A DNA stretch of 64,000 nucleotides from Zychaea mexicana (lineage: Eukaryota > Mucoromycota > Mucoromycetes > Mucorales > Lichtheimiaceae), in assembly GCF_025766255.1 (NCBI RefSeq), contig NW_026516673.1, forward strand, positions 603,598-667,597. Reading direction: 5' to 3'. This document shows, piece by piece, positions 47,395 to 59,970 of this stretch (positions are counted from its first letter, which is position 1; each line of letters opens with the position of its first letter). The position numbers and the translations under genes are program-made. The notes under the pieces were generated by a model. That model was given only the letters and a program-made list of their open reading frames with translations. It did not search any database and was not told the DNA's origin.

Positions 47395-50300
47395 CTACGT
47401 TAGTAAAAGGTACTGATTACACAAGCTCCTCCAAGTTCTACTAACCAAATCTTCGTTTGATGGACCATTGTCGTCATCCATGCTTTCTTGGGGACCTGTA
47501 CTTCTTGTCGGCTTTTCTTCTTCCAAGAACTAGTATTAAGGAAAGAAGATTGCATATAAGCGAATGTATATATCACAAAGCATAGCACATAATGGACTTA
47601 CAGTTCTTGCTTCTCCAGATGTTACGTTGCTATCTGGTGCTTCCTCATTGGTAATCAATGTCAGGCGTTTGTTCTTCATGATATCCCAGAAGCCGCGTCT
47701 GTGCGACTGTGGATTGCTAGGATCGCACGTATTTTTTAATTGATACAAATACTTGTTGAACGCCTCCGACTCGTCTTCCTTTGCTGCTGTTGATCGGAGA
47801 CACTCCAAGCATTCAAAAGCTTGCTCGTAATCTCGGTCTCCAAAAGATTGGGTGACAAGCTTGGTGATAATAACGCACATTTGTTCCACAGCTACAGAGT
47901 ATTGTGTCAAAGAGCAAGTAAGTAAAACTTTACATAAAATTGTGCATCGCATATAACAATAAACGTACCGCTGGTGACCAAATCCTCTTCTCGGTTATTG
48001 ATCATGTTAGTGAAGTCTCGTTTGGGATTTTCCATTGTAATCTCGCGTGTCTCCTTATTAAAGAGTGCGCGTATCTCGGAGCCTGTTTGTTCTTCCTGCT
48101 TGATATGCATTTCGGGAACACGTTGCTGCTGAGTCTGCAGCACTTGATCGAGAGGTAATAGATTTTCTGGTACACCTTGGTCTGCATCGATACCTCCATA
48201 TCGTTTTCTCTTGCTTGCACGATCAACTACAACAATAATGAGTTATTCAGTAATTTGCTTGATCATTTCTCGGTTTAATTGAATGTTTACCTTTTTTTAC
48301 ATTGAGCACTCGCTTCAGATTTTCAATACTGTTCTTGTTTTTGGCTATCAATTTTGCGGGTTGATCAAACTGTTGTTTTAGACGCGGATCCAGTTCAGGG
48401 ATGGCAGCTGCAGGGTTGAGTGCTCGAGCAATCATAGCCTTTTGGGTCAGCCATAACTGAGGGTTGTATATTTCATCGATTTCGATCATTGCATCTTCTT
48501 CATCAGTTTCATCGTCTCTATACGCTCTCCAGTAAGAAAACATACTCTCTTGCTTTAAAATTCATTAAAAAATCTCATCGATTACCCTTTGTCATCATCT
48601 GCATATACTGGTTCTTTGATGGTCATGCCTTTAACAAAAGCTGACATTGCGTCTCGTACGTCTTGTGTTGGCAAGAGAGGATGATCTTCCGTTATTTCTT
48701 TGCCAGATTCAGTAAAGACCTTGTCCAACGAACTGAAAGTGAAATCTCGATAATCTTCTGCAAAAGGGACCTATAGGAAGATTATATGAATCTAGCAACA
48801 TCAGTAGCAACACTATTAGCTTCAATATAAACATGGTTGACGACATACCCGAACAAAGTACAAGGCATCAATGTCTTCTCGCAACACAGGCTTAAGAATA
48901 CCAAGCCTAGGCGGAACGTTTGCACGCGACACATGACGGACCAATGCCACCCAGTTGTTTTTTCCCAAAGCCTGTGCAAACGCTGATATAGCTTTTGCAG
49001 CGAAAACGGGCTGGTCACTACCTCCAACGATAGTGTATACGTTGGACATTTGAAGTTGTGGTGGGAACTATGTAGACAGAAATGTGGTGTTATATTATCG
49101 CACATGAGATCTGTCACTACTTTAATTGAGCATAGAATAGCAAGACTTACTGCCTTTTTGTGGTAGATTCCCAAAACAGTCATACATGGCTCGGTCTTCA
49201 GCTTCAAGTGTTCTTCAGTATCTGGAGATACCACAACTTTTTCCTTGCCAAAATTATATGCCTTTGCAAGCTCCGATTTCTCCACCACTATATTTTCGTC
49301 TTCGTTTGCATGATTATCGTCATTATGTCCGCTGTCGTCGGCGTTGTCGTTGTCTTCGTTGTTGGCATGCTTGCCCGAATCTAAATGTTTGACTTTGTAT
49401 ACGGTGTCGGATGCTACTTGATGACTTTCTGCTCCGTGTTCGTTCCTTGTGCCAGTTACATTCGAAATCGACGACCATTTTCCTGCAGACGGAACTTTTG
49501 CCTCCATTGTTCTTGCGTACATGTTAATACTGACAGAAAGCGACGTATCAGGAAATTGAACGCGATCACCAAATGTTAGATAGCCACGATATGTCGGCGT
49601 GGGTCGGACTTCCTTCTTGTGAAATTGAGTGGATTCTTCAATGGCGTCCATCAAGTCAATAAGAAAGCCGTTCGGTACGTCCTTCATTAATTGCTTCCAG
49701 TTTTCCAGATTCGTTTTGACTCTCTCGTTTGCCCTATTGCCTAGTTCTTCCGCGTCGGAAAGACCCAAACAGCTGATCACAAATTTTAAAACATGTGTAA
49801 ATCAGAATGATCTATCGTTGCACATAGAGATTTATAGAGTGCCTGGTAAACTCCAGCTTCCTTACGCGATTGAAATTTCGATACCGCATCCGCGCAGCAT
49901 TTGATTGACATCTTCGATGTTGTCCCAGTTGACGTTTCCTTCCAAAGTCGTAAACAATCGGATACGTTTTTCGAACTTCAAGTGGCGTACATAGTCCTTG
50001 ATCATGGCAACAGTCAATATAACCGCATCGAAAGCTAATCGATCAGAACTCTGTTGGTTATTTCAAAAGTCTTTAAAATGCACGCAGTATATCCATACAG
50101 TAAGAAAGAAAATCACTCTGTATCGCCAATACTTACGGTCAGCACTGTTTTCTTTTGAGTCCAAGAGTGGGACGTTCACAAATTTGCGCACTAGCTCGAG
50201 ATCAGGTTGCTTGATCTGGCTCATTACAGTTATGTGCTGGTATTGGCCAGGCTGTTCAACCGCGAGGTGGTTGTCAGATTCTAGATATAGTCATCTTTAG

Positions 50301-50615
50301 AAGAATCGCAGGTGAGGCATGGTAAAAAAAAGAAAAAGTGACCAACATATACCTTCAGTGCCAGCAATGACAATGCTCACTTGATCAGTCTTGCGTCCGG
50401 CAAGTAACTACATAATTCTCAAAAAAAGACATTCACGACTAGTGTAAAGAAGCTGGGAGAATAAACCAAGAATTAAGGCGACAAACCTTTTCCTCGAGAG
50501 CCGTTTGAATGACTTCTTTCGATTTCTGAAAAGCAGTTGCTTCATGCAGTTTAAGCCATTTGCCCATGGATGGGCCGCTGTCGAGAATGTATACAGTGGC
50601 CTTTTTGTTTGCCAT
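47395..50615 (-). CDS. KU80: Ku80 subunit of the Ku DNA-end-binding heterodimer
   Basis: With Ku70 forms the ring that binds double-strand break ends and starts non-homologous end joining; also acts at telomeres. Exons 50487-50615, 50353-50407, 50137-50280, 49866-50034, 49151-49772, 48849-49067, 48586-48770, 48291-48544, 47969-48226, 47602-47891 and 47395-47529 give 819 aa. The vWA-like domain starts MANKKATVYILDSGPSMGKW, with VSIVIAGTE and RLFTTLEGNVNWDNIEDVNQ. The beta-barrel region has LTFGDRVQFPDTSLSVSINM, GIYHKKAFPPQLQMSNVYTI, then NNWVALVRHVSRANVPPRLG and EDIDALYFVRVPFAEDYRDF. An acidic Asp/Asn-rich insert (about 285-310) interrupts the barrel. The C-terminal helical domain has QAFECLECLRSTAAKED and FNKYLYQLKN. 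The 41-nt intron 48545-48585 is very short. The last exon may instead splice at GTTAGT with a TACTAAC branch site, changing the final residues. Confidence 0.93.
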
Positions 50616-50803
50616 TGAGTGTGTATCCAGTCAAAAAATGCAGGACAAAGTACAATTGCGCGCGTTTTATAATCAGCGAATTGCTGCGCGTTCGCGACTG
50701 CCAATGACATGCAAGTTTCACAAATATTATTCATGCAGGTGATTTTTCGAGCAAGTATGAATCGATAATAGTAATATTTTAACAGATTATATTATGTGTC
50801 TGG
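50616..50803. promoter_or_regulatory. KU80 upstream region / ABC gene terminator
   Basis: 188 bp between the ABC transporter stop and the KU80 start, both on the minus strand; must hold the end of one transcript and the start of the next. AT-rich, with no clear motif. Confidence 0.45.
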
Positions 50804-53631
50804 TTATAACTGCTCAGCAGTTTCTAACTGGTTGTTTAATTTAAAGTACACTCCTCGCTTGGCCATCAGTTCGTCGTGTGTGCCTTATCGTTTAAAACGC
50901 AATGGTGGTATGTTAGTGATATTCAACCACAGACGTTGTCAGTAATACTGTCACCTACCCATTTCAACAATGTTTCCTGGGACTCTCCCCATGACTACAA
51001 TCATGTCAGCAGCACGAATAGTGGATAGACGATGGGCAATAACAAGTACAGTGCGTCCCTTCATCACCTTATCCAAAGCATCTTGGACAACCTTTTCCGA
51101 GTGGGTATCCAAGGCTGATGTAGCTTCATCCAGGATCAAAATCTAATAATAAACCAATCATCATACAGCCATTAGTATTTGACTTTCCATACATTAGATA
51201 GTCCAAGTGAGCGCTGATTACCTTTGGATCCTTTAAAATGGCACGAGCGATAGCGATGCGCTGTTTTTGTCCTCCAGATAATGCAGCTCCACGCTCGCCA
51301 ACAACGGTATCATATCCGTCAGGGAAACTTTCAATGAATGTTTCTGCATTTGCCTGACGTGCAGCTTGCTGTACTTGCTCCATTGACGCATCCGGCCTGC
51401 CATAACGAATGTTTTCCAAAATGGATGTGGCGAACAAAACAGGCTCTGTATACATAATGCTTGCATTTTTAGAACTTATAACAAACATCACTTTGTGGTG
51501 CTTTATTTCTGATTACCTTGATTGATGAAACCAATTTGCTGTCTCAGCCATGACGGATCCATTTCTGATAAGTCATGTCCATCCAAGAAAACAGTACCAG
51601 CAATAGGCTCGTAGAATCGTTCTAATAAGGAAGCAATTGTCGACTTGCCGGATCCTAATGAAATTAAAAGTATTCGATATGAAAAAGGTATTCAAACATC
51701 CTTTTTTATCCTTTTTTTTTACCAGAAGAGCCACATAAGGCGACAGTGGTCCCTTGAGGTACATGCAAATTGAATTTTTCCAAAACTTGGTGTTCAGGGC
51801 GGGATGGATAAGCAAATCCGATATCCTGGAATCGAACATCTCCCCATACATTGAGAAGCGTATCGCCACCCTTAATAGGTACGGCAGGTTCCATGTGAAT
51901 GAACTCAAAAACGCGAGTAGCAGAAGCAGCAGCTTTAATCGTCTGTCCGAACAAAACGCCTAGCGACACTGTTTTATGTAAAAGTTCAAACAAGAAGTCA
52001 TGGGCATTAGCAAAAATGAACCATGAATGTGCTCTATGTCGAGTACTAGTATGTAGTGAATTACCTAGCGACTGTTGCGCGGTTTGGGTGGAGAGCATGT
52101 AGCTATATGGCGTGTTCTTGAGTAAATCAATGTATGTTTATACAATTTTGTAGTCTGCAAAAGAAATGACTTACGACATCAGCTCTCCTCCTGTCAATTC
52201 ATTTCGAACAACCAAAGAACCGCCATAATATAGAACGGTAAGGACCTGCGTTTGGCGCGTTAATACTGCTTATATTTTCCCTATTTTTGCTCTTCAATTG
52301 TTCAATTTCATGTACCATGCATCCAATTGATACGTTGGTCAACCCTAGTACGTACGTTTGATAAAAGTCACGTTTAGAAGTATTCAAAAAGTTGGATTTA
52401 TATATCTAATGAATCTACCTTGGAACATGCCGACATGGAAGCCTAACTTTCGGCTCGTCGAAGCAAGCCTGTCGCAAGCTTCACTGTAATGATTCATTTC
52501 TTTATCTTCGGCCGCAAAGGCACGAACAGTACGCATATTGGAAATCACCTCTCCAGCAACACCGCTAGCTTTTCCGTCAATATCCTTGCTATGTCTACTC
52601 AGTTTTCTAAGATAAGCACCATAAACATTGAGCAAAACATAAAGGACAGGCATTGTGCCAAGCATAGTCAATGTCAAGGGAGTGGAGATACGGAATAGGT
52701 GGATGGCAGAACCGACCGTTTGCGTGACCGACTTCAAACCCTGTGTCACCAATTGCTTGAATGTGTGCTACCAAACAATATGCATTACATAAATCGTTAA
52801 CATTGAGAGAGGTAAAAGAGATAAGAGATAGCAATACCTTGAAATCTGCAACATCTGTCGTTAGACGTCCCACTAGCTCGCCACTGCGGTGGGAATCAAA
52901 GAAAGACATGTCTTGCCTCACCATCGCCGAGAACAGTTGCGCCCGCAATCGCTTGGCAACATTTTCGCCAAAGATCGAAACCAACGAGATATGCGCAAAT
53001 GTCAAAATGCCTTTTGTGTCATACAAATACAAATCAAATTTTCTTTTTCATACATTTGGTTTTCTATTAGAAATCCTCTTTTACCTTGTGCAGACAAGAG
53101 TCCAAAGAGCTTTAATGCAGGACGATTTAATTGACTAATTCCCGCACTAGCAAGTAACGCCGATGATCCTGAGGAAATTATGTTGATAAGCTCGCCCGTA
53201 ATTAGAGGCGTTTGTAGTTGGATAAATGCTGCTGCTACTGCTGTGAGTATAATACAACCCATGAGCAGCAGATCCGGCCTGATCAGATTCCAAATGTCGC
53301 GGATCAAAGAAACATCCTGGCATTGTTGTCGTTGTTGTTGTCTATGGTGTTCCGCTATCTGCTTTGCTGCAGACGGTACTCTAAGGGAGATGGGCTCTTG
53401 CTGAAAAGGAGCAGCTTCGCAGTAGCATGTTTTCAAGATTGCAGTTGGATATGTTGTCACCAGTTTGTAACCACCAGCAACAATGCAGAGTGTTCCAATT
53501 GGTTGCAGTATCAAATGCTGAGAGCTGCTGAAAGATATCATTTTTGCGGCAGCATACTTCGAAGCACTACATAAACAGATACCCGCGTCAGCGATAAGCC
53601 TGTCAACCATGAATAAGCCCAACAGTGGCAT
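50804..53631 (-). CDS. Mitochondrial-type ABC half-transporter (ABCB/Mdl family)
   Basis: Half-size exporter with one TM domain and one nucleotide-binding domain, like yeast Mdl1/Mdl2 and human ABCB8/ABCB10 in the inner membrane. Exons 53085-53631, 52838-53010, 52419-52767, 52316-52344, 52175-52245, 52065-52102, 51723-51968, 51517-51654, 51222-51445, 50959-51142 and 50804-50883 give 692 aa. TM domain: [61 protein letters not shown]: Walker A GSSGSGKST, Q-loop [17 protein letters not shown], signature [14 protein letters not shown], Walker [14 protein letters not shown]-loop [12 protein letters not shown]. All motifs intact. The ATG at 53631 is tentative: the frame is open farther upstream to 53742 and another ATG (53729) lies in a different frame. 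The substrate (peptides or other) is unknown. Confidence 0.92.
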
Positions 53632-53982
53632 ATTACCTTGTCGAGTTCCATAGCGTCTTCTTCGTCGTTGAGGTGTTTGAAAGTGCACGTCGAAATGAAA
53701 GTGATGCTGCTTTCGTTGGAGACAGGCATTGCAACAGGCCACTCCTTGAGGACTGATTTTATATTAGCTGGTGCTTTTCCGAAAAGACTGATTTAATGCA
53801 ACTTTATAGTTTCGAGATCTTACAGTTGGCAGAATCCGGCACGAAGCGAGTCGTGCCAGTGTTGCAGGCATTATTTTTCAACAAAAGAGAGCTATGCCAC
53901 ATAAACTCCGGTTGTTGGCCATTCTTTAAGTTTTTGCGCAGAAAAAAAAAAAAAACTTTTGTACATTTCCCGACGACGAACA
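53632..53982. promoter_or_regulatory. Divergent promoter between ABC transporter and DBP4
   Basis: 351 bp between the two start codons (shorter if the ABC protein starts upstream). An A-run (53942-53955) and CATTTCCCGACGACGAACA precede the DBP4 ATG. Shared regulation is possible by position only. Confidence 0.5.
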
Positions 53983-56722
53983 ATGTCTGAAGAGCAACCG
54001 GCACCAAAGCTCTCATTAAAGCAGAAGCGAAAGCTGCAAGAGCAAGAAGAGCTAGAATCACTTGAATCGAAAGTGGCTCAACCTGTATGTTTATCGATTA
54101 TACCTTCTTCGTTAGATCTATAATAAAACTAACCCGAGATCTTCAATTTTTGACAGGACAACTATGTTGACACCAAATTCTTTGATGATCTACCGATCTC
54201 GACCAAAACTCGCAAAGGATTGAAACGAAGCAACTTTCGGCAATTAACCGACATTCAACGTAAAGCGATCCCACTTGCTTTGGCTAAACGAGACGTTCTG
54301 GGTGCAGCAAAGACCGGTAGTGGCAAAACACTGTCATTCCTTGTACCTGTAAGCGCTGCTAAAGCAATTAGTTTAAGTAGGATGTATAAATTGTACAAAG
54401 TGCTCACCTGTAGAATATGTCATGCTGATAGGTGTTGGAAATCCTGTATCGTGCTCGATGGAACGCAGCAGACGGCTTGGGTGCCTTGATCATCTCGCCC
54501 ACCCGTGAGTTGGCTGTCCAAATCTTTGAGGTGCTCAAGAAGATTGGCCGTGAGCACTCATTCTCAGCAGGCTTGATTATTGGTGGCAAGGATTTCAAGG
54601 TGGAACAGGAACGTGTGTCACGAATGAATATTTTGGTGGCTACGCCGGGACGTTTGTTACAGCATATGGATCAATCTGTTGGCTTTGATTGCGACAATCT
54701 GCAAGCGCTGGTGCTGGATGAAGCAGATCGTATCCTCGACATGGGTTTTCAAAAGACGGTTAACGCCATTATCGAAAACCTGCCAAGGAGCAGACAAACG
54801 ATGCTCTTTTCGGCTACACAGACTCGATCCGTCAAAGATCTTGCACGACTTAGTTTACAAGATCCCGAATACGTTGCTGTCCACGAAAAGTCAGAGCACA
54901 GTACACCTCACAACTTGACACAACACTATGTCGTTTGCGAACTGCACAAAAAGCTCGACGTTTTATTCTCGTTTATCCGATCTCATCTTCAATCCAAGAC
55001 GATCGTATTCATGTCCAGCTGCAAGCAGACTCGGTTTGTCTATGAAGCATTTTGTAAACTCCAGCCCGGTATTTCGCTCTTACATCTGCACGGCAAGCAA
55101 AAACAGACCAAGCGCGTTGAGATTTTCCGCAAGTTTACCACTACGCAGCACGCCGTTCTGTTCAGCACGGATATCGCCGCTCGTGGTTTGGATTTCCCAG
55201 CCGTAGACTGGGTGTTGCAGCTAGACTGCCCTGAAGATGCAGACACATATATTCACCGTGTTGGACGTACCGCACGTTTTGATGCCAGTGGCCATAGTCT
55301 TTTGCTGTTATTACCTACTGAAGTCGAGGGAATGATGGAGGAACTCAAAAAGAAGAAGGTGCCAATTGAGGAAATCAAGGTTCGCGACAGTAAGCAGCAG
55401 TCTGTCCAAAAACAATTACAAAGCTACTGTTTCCAGGATTCAGAAATGAAGTATCTTGGACAAAGGGTAAAGGAAACTTTATTTGATTTCTGCCAGGAGT
55501 ACATTGAACATGTCTACTAACACTTTCATCGTTAGGCTTTTGTCTCGTACATGCGCTCAGTGTTTTTACAACGTAACAAGAACATTTTCAAAGCAACCGA
55601 ATTGCCAACAGAAGAGTATGCGGCATCGCTTGGTCTTGCGGGTACACCTAAGATCAAGTTTATAAACAAAGCCAAAGCTAAAGAAACCGCCGCCTCCCAA
55701 CTACTTGAAGAAGAAAAAGAAGAAGAGGATGAGGAAGAGGATGAAGAAAAGGAAAAGGTAAGAGACAAAGTGGATTTCTGCCAGCAGTAAGATATCTTAC
55801 TTTAATTCGATCATAACTTTAGGATCGAGTCAGAACGAAATACGATCGCATGTTTCAGCGAAAGAATCAGGATATTTTGTCAGAGCATTACAACAAGCTT
55901 GTCGATTTTGCAAATGACACTGTTACCAAAGATGATGATGGCGATGACTTTTTGACGATTCAACGAAAGGATCATGATCTGGAAAGCGAGCCCGAAGAAG
56001 ATATCAATGAGTTGGTGTCAGAAAATATATCCAAGCGACAAGCAAAGATGACCAAGAAGCACGTTGCAAAGAAACAGACCAAGGGTGAACGAATTGTGTT
56101 TGATGATGAAGGCAACGTAAGTACAATACATTTTCTGGTTTTTCGTTTTTACTAAATTTATCTAATTCATTTATTAGCCACATCAATTGTATGAAATGGT
56201 GAATGAAGAAGAGTTTTTGAAGGATGGTGATGCGAAGGCACAAAAGGAAGCGTACATCAGTGAAGAGACCAAGGCCATGGAGACTGCTGATTGGGAAGAT
56301 AAGGCAACCGCAAAGCAGAAGCGCAAAGAAAAGCGAGAAAAGCGGAAGCTACGAAAGCAACAAGAGGTAGGGCTAATGCCTAGTCCCAGTATTTATAAAG
56401 CCTAGTAGTAATCAGCACTAACACATTTTCGATTTCTTTTCAGCTGATGGAAGCCAGAAAGGAACGAGGTGAAGACGTGGACGAAGTAGTTTACACATTG
56501 GGATCTGGTGCAGAGGATTCTTACAGCGATGCATCCATGTCGGAGTATTCATCTGATGAAGAAGAGGACGAAGAACGTGAGGCGTTCAAGCGAAAATGGC
56601 GTGAAGCTCAAGAAGACGAAGAGGACGAATCGCGATCTGGAAAGAAACGTGTCATTGAAACCGATGAGCCTGTTACTCTGGCAGATCAGGAAGCATTGGC
56701 ACTTAAACTTTTGGGAGCATAA
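53983..56722 (+). CDS. DBP4: DEAD-box RNA helicase Dbp4 (DDX10)
   Basis: Nucleolar helicase for early 18S pre-rRNA processing and U14 snoRNA release. Seven exons, 53983-54084, 54157-54348, 54432-55466, 55536-55757, 55823-56116, 56178-56366 and 56444-56722, give 770 aa. All introns are phase 0. Motifs: Q-motif [16 protein letters not shown], Walker [10 protein letters not shown], Ia [11 protein letters not shown], Ib [78 protein letters not shown]. The Dbp4-specific region follows ([17 protein letters not shown], then [20 protein letters not shown]). The C-terminal half is highly charged ([30 protein letters not shown]). Ends 104 bp before the SET gene. Confidence 0.96.
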
Positions 56723-56826
56723 AATTAATTCTTTTGTACATTTTCTATAATTCATTTAATCCAAACTTTTTTCAATATCAGCATACATAATTTTTTTTGC
56801 GTCTTTCGTTCCATACCCTATACCTG

Positions 56827-57309
56827 ATGGAAAAGAAGCAAGGCGACGACGCTGCCAACAACGGCAACGACACAGTTGTCTTGTCCCCACATCGACTCCA
56901 GCTTGAATTGAGAACTCATCCTGTCCGTGGACGAGGTGTGTTTCCAAAGGAACGGATCAAACGCAATACGCTTATCGAAATCTCACCTGTTTTGTTGTTT
57001 TCGCCGGACGAGTACAAGGAACACGGTCAACATACTGTCCTTGATCACTACACGTATATATGGGAAGGTGGCCAATTTGCCCTTGCACTTGGTCTTGGCT
57101 CCATGTTTAATCACAACACCAACCCCAATGTGGGCTACTATAGAGATTTCAAAAACAAGGTCATTCGTTACACGACAACGCGCGACATTGAAATAGACGA
57201 AGAAATGTGTATATCTTATGGCTCGAATCTTTGGTTCGAAGACACTGAAGAGCAAGTTGAGTCGGATCTCGACGAACAAGACTGGTTGGGAAGCTTTGAT
57301 TTGGATTAA
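56827..57309 (+). CDS. Small SET-domain protein
   Basis: Intronless, 160 aa, almost entirely a SET domain: RTHPVRGRGVFPKERIKRNT at the start, ALALGLGSMFNHNTNPNVGY (the NH motif: FNHNTNPN), VIRYTTTRDIEIDEEMCISY then GSNLWF (the catalytic Tyr region). SET enzymes transfer methyl from AdoMet to lysines, on histones or other proteins. No pre- or post-SET cysteines. The acidic C-terminus ends SFDLD. The substrate is unknown; small free-standing SET proteins in fungi are often non-histone methyltransferases. ATG 56827 is the first ATG of the frame. Same strand as DBP4, 104 bp after it. Confidence 0.85.
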   Translation: MEKKQGDDAANNGNDTVVLSPHRLQLELRTHPVRGRGVFPKERIKRNTLIEISPVLLFSPDEYKEHGQHTVLDHYTYIWEGGQFALALGLGSMFNHNTNPNVGYYRDFKNKVIRYTTTRDIEIDEEMCISYGSNLWFEDTEEQVESDLDEQDWLGSFDLD

Positions 57310-57696
57310 GAAAAAGCGTACCTGACTTTTTGCGTTTACCATAACAAAGTTGGGTGTCACCAGCGGGCAGTAAGCGGTAGTTTCTGCCACTGAGAACCGC
57401 ATGCGTGACATTATCATTCTAGATGCAGTAGATTAATCAATCTGTAAGAAAAAAATCAATGTAATATATATCTTTTTTGATTTTCTGTATATTCAACTTA
57501 TTTACGCCAGAAATAATCTTGCGTTACTCAAGAAAGATTTTGTGTTGTCTGGGGAACAGATTTGCGCCAGTGATTTAGGGCTATTCGACGCATGGAAACA
57601 TATATTCTACGTCGTCGCCTGGGAATAAAATAATACCGAATGGCCTTGTTAGACTCTATCAAGAGTCTTTTTTTTGTAATGAATTATAGCAACCAA
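57310..57696. other. Intergenic, no gene seen
   Basis: 387 bp of AT-rich DNA between the SET gene and the left copy of the long direct repeat. Confidence 0.55.
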
Positions 57697-58378
57697 GATG
57701 CTACTTTCATGAATATCATATCAATCGTAACATCAATCTATTAAATTAATTATAATGGTGTCATGGTACTATTATTTACTTACACATTTTTGTGAACTTT
57801 TGGTTAAATCCAACAATAAAATGGCGTTTCTTCGAAAAGGGCAAAAGGAAAACTGTGGATCGACCTCCCAAGAATGGAATAGCTAAGAAAAATTTTCACT
57901 CATTTAGCCACTGATAGCAATAAATTTTTTTCCCCTTTTCTTTCCTTCTTCCCTTCGCGCAAAATATTGTGTCTTGTTACTTCCTGTGGTTTTTGAAGTT
58001 TTATTATCAAAGCAAAAAGTAGGTATACCGAGGAGTTTCAATATAACTAGCATGAACCTCTCATAAATACATCTAAAAACTATTGTTAACGTTTAATTTG
58101 TTGGTATTTCCATTCCAACTTCATCGACAACGACAGGGTCGAACCCAATATGACAGAACACAGCTTGGTTGAAAAAGGTGTGTATCTAGTTCTGATTTAT
58201 TCACAAATAGCATTGACACTCTTTTAATATCCGAAATAGCAATCTCCGAACTCTCAAAAACAACAAAAAAAATCTCTTACCAACAAATCATCGATCACCT
58301 CACCGATGATATTGTCAGCAGTTGCGATGCAACAAAAGAAAACGCAATCGATGATCTCAAATCATTTTGGATATACGA
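57697..58378 (+). repeat. Long direct repeat, left copy (about 680 bp)
   Basis: Starts at GATGCTACTTT and matches 63318-64000 base for base, except for eight substitutions and one 1-bp indel by my count. It contains the promoter, exon 1 and most of exon 2 of the gene at 58150. The match begins abruptly at 57697; its true right end is unknown because the right copy is cut by the window end. Confidence 0.95.
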
Positions 58379-59778
58379 GCTGGAAAGAGCCATGTGCGAT
58401 GCTGAAATTACTCTTGTATGCGTTATCACAATTAAAATGAAATGCTATATAATTATATACATACGTGTTACTGATACCATTGACATTCAATCATATATTT
58501 ATCAGATTCGAGCTGAGCCATCCTTTAAAAATATCAAAAAGAAACTAGAAGACAAAATGGAAGTAACGCAAGGAAATGGCCCAGCCACTGCTGTCACAGC
58601 AACAAAACCTGCAACACCATCAATAAGTCCCAAAGCCAAGGCAAAATCAACATCAACAGCTTCGAGCAAATTGTTGACTAAAGAAGAAAAACAACAAATT
58701 GACAAGATGTTCGCAAAACTGGATCCGGAAAAGTTCCGGACACTCAAAGCAACAGAAAAAGAAGCTGCAAAAAAGAAGGAGAAGCCCAAAGCAGTTGAAG
58801 AAAAAATAATGGAATTCGCACGAAAATGCAACTACTACTAGTAAGTAAAAAAAAAACTTTTCCTTGATATGTTATGCTTAACCATAGATGCTCAAATTAA
58901 ATTACTCATTTTTATACCAGCCCAAGTCAATCATTAATCCTTGATCTTGAAGACGATCATTGTGAAAGCGTTTTCACCACAGACGAATTGGGCGAATTAG
59001 AAGAAGATCATGGCAACCCGCTGTTGTTGCCTGTGACCGAATGCATCGCTGATAAGTTGACCGAACTTCTTCAAACAGTAGTAAGTTAAAACAAACACGG
59101 ATTATGATGATTGTGGTATGTTTTTAACCCTTTTGGTATTATATCGCTATTTGTAGAAAACGCCCAAGGACGTTTATAAATATGCATAGAAGATTGACCA
59201 CGATCCTATCGATGATCCTCTTCTCGTATGGTTGACGATGACTTTGATGCCCGTTTCGCTCCTTTGCATGAAGCATGCTGATGTCAAGGAAGGATATCTT
59301 GAGTCCGACAAACAGTACCAGATGTGGGGCTTCATCAATACTGTCTTCATTGGCTCGCCGATCACCGCTTACAGGTATGCGATAGCAATTATGCACACCA
59401 TCACTTTAATAACATATGAACTAACACATTATTTCAATGATTGTGTTTTTATGTATCATACAGCAAAGAAAAGTCCAGCAAAGCAAACGCAACAGCATCC
59501 AATAGCAAGCACAAACTTTCTACAGTTGAAGAAGTTCAACGAAAGGCGATGGGAAGAAAAATGGATGCCATTTATATCAGTGGTGGAAAGGAAGTGGGGT
59601 GCATGGAAGTTGTAAGCGAAGCAGATCAGACGAAGGAATGGAAAGATGGTATGGTGAAAATGCCCGTTGTCATGTAAGACCAACTTTGGGAGATTGTCCA
59701 AGAAGCACCCGAGCTGATTCGCAAGGTTGAGGGGGGTAATGGGTTTAACACGAAACAGTTATTTACATATCCTCCTTT
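58150..59778 (+). pseudogene. Decayed member of an uncharacterised fungal multigene family (copy A)
   Basis: Recoverable exons: 58150-58177, 58240-58415, 58506-58840, 58921-59080, 59157-59374 and 59464-59778, with good GT-AG borders. The start reads MTEHSLVEKAISELSKTTKK; exon 3 is Lys/Ala/Thr-rich (KLLTKEEKQQIDKMFAKLDP); later blocks are ESDKQYQMWGFINTVFIGSP and MDAIYISGGKEVGCMEVVSE with KEWKDGMVKMPVVM. Defects: a TAG after DVYKYA in exon 5; a shifted segment near 59230-59285, where a neighbouring frame reads VDDDFDARFAPLHEAC; and a TAA after MPVVM (59675-59677), beyond which the frame still reads DQLWEIVQEAPELIRKV. I associate this type of protein with expanded, uncharacterised families in Mucorales; function unknown. 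The first two exons are inside the long direct repeat. Confidence 0.75.
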
Positions 59779-59831
59779 AGAAGGGTAATGGGTTTAACAC
59801 GAAACTGTTATTTACATATCCTCCTCTAGAA
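59734..59831 (+). repeat. Tandem duplication, 2 x 49 bp
   Basis: 59734-59782 and 59783-59831 are identical except for two bases. The first unit still reads in frame with the decayed gene (GNGFNTKQLFTYPPLEG). A 12-bp perfect inverted repeat, TCTAGAAGGAAA (59825-59836) and its complement (59854-59865), sits at the right end, just before the AT-rich insert. Confidence 0.9.
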
Positions 59832-59970
59832 GGAAAGAAAACAAACATACTTATTTCCTTCTAGATAGGATCTTATTCAGACATACCTTTTCGAGGTGGA
59901 TTCTATAAGTATCATTATTTAATGAGAAACTAAATGTCTTTATTTTTTAAAAAAATAGTGTTATTTAATT

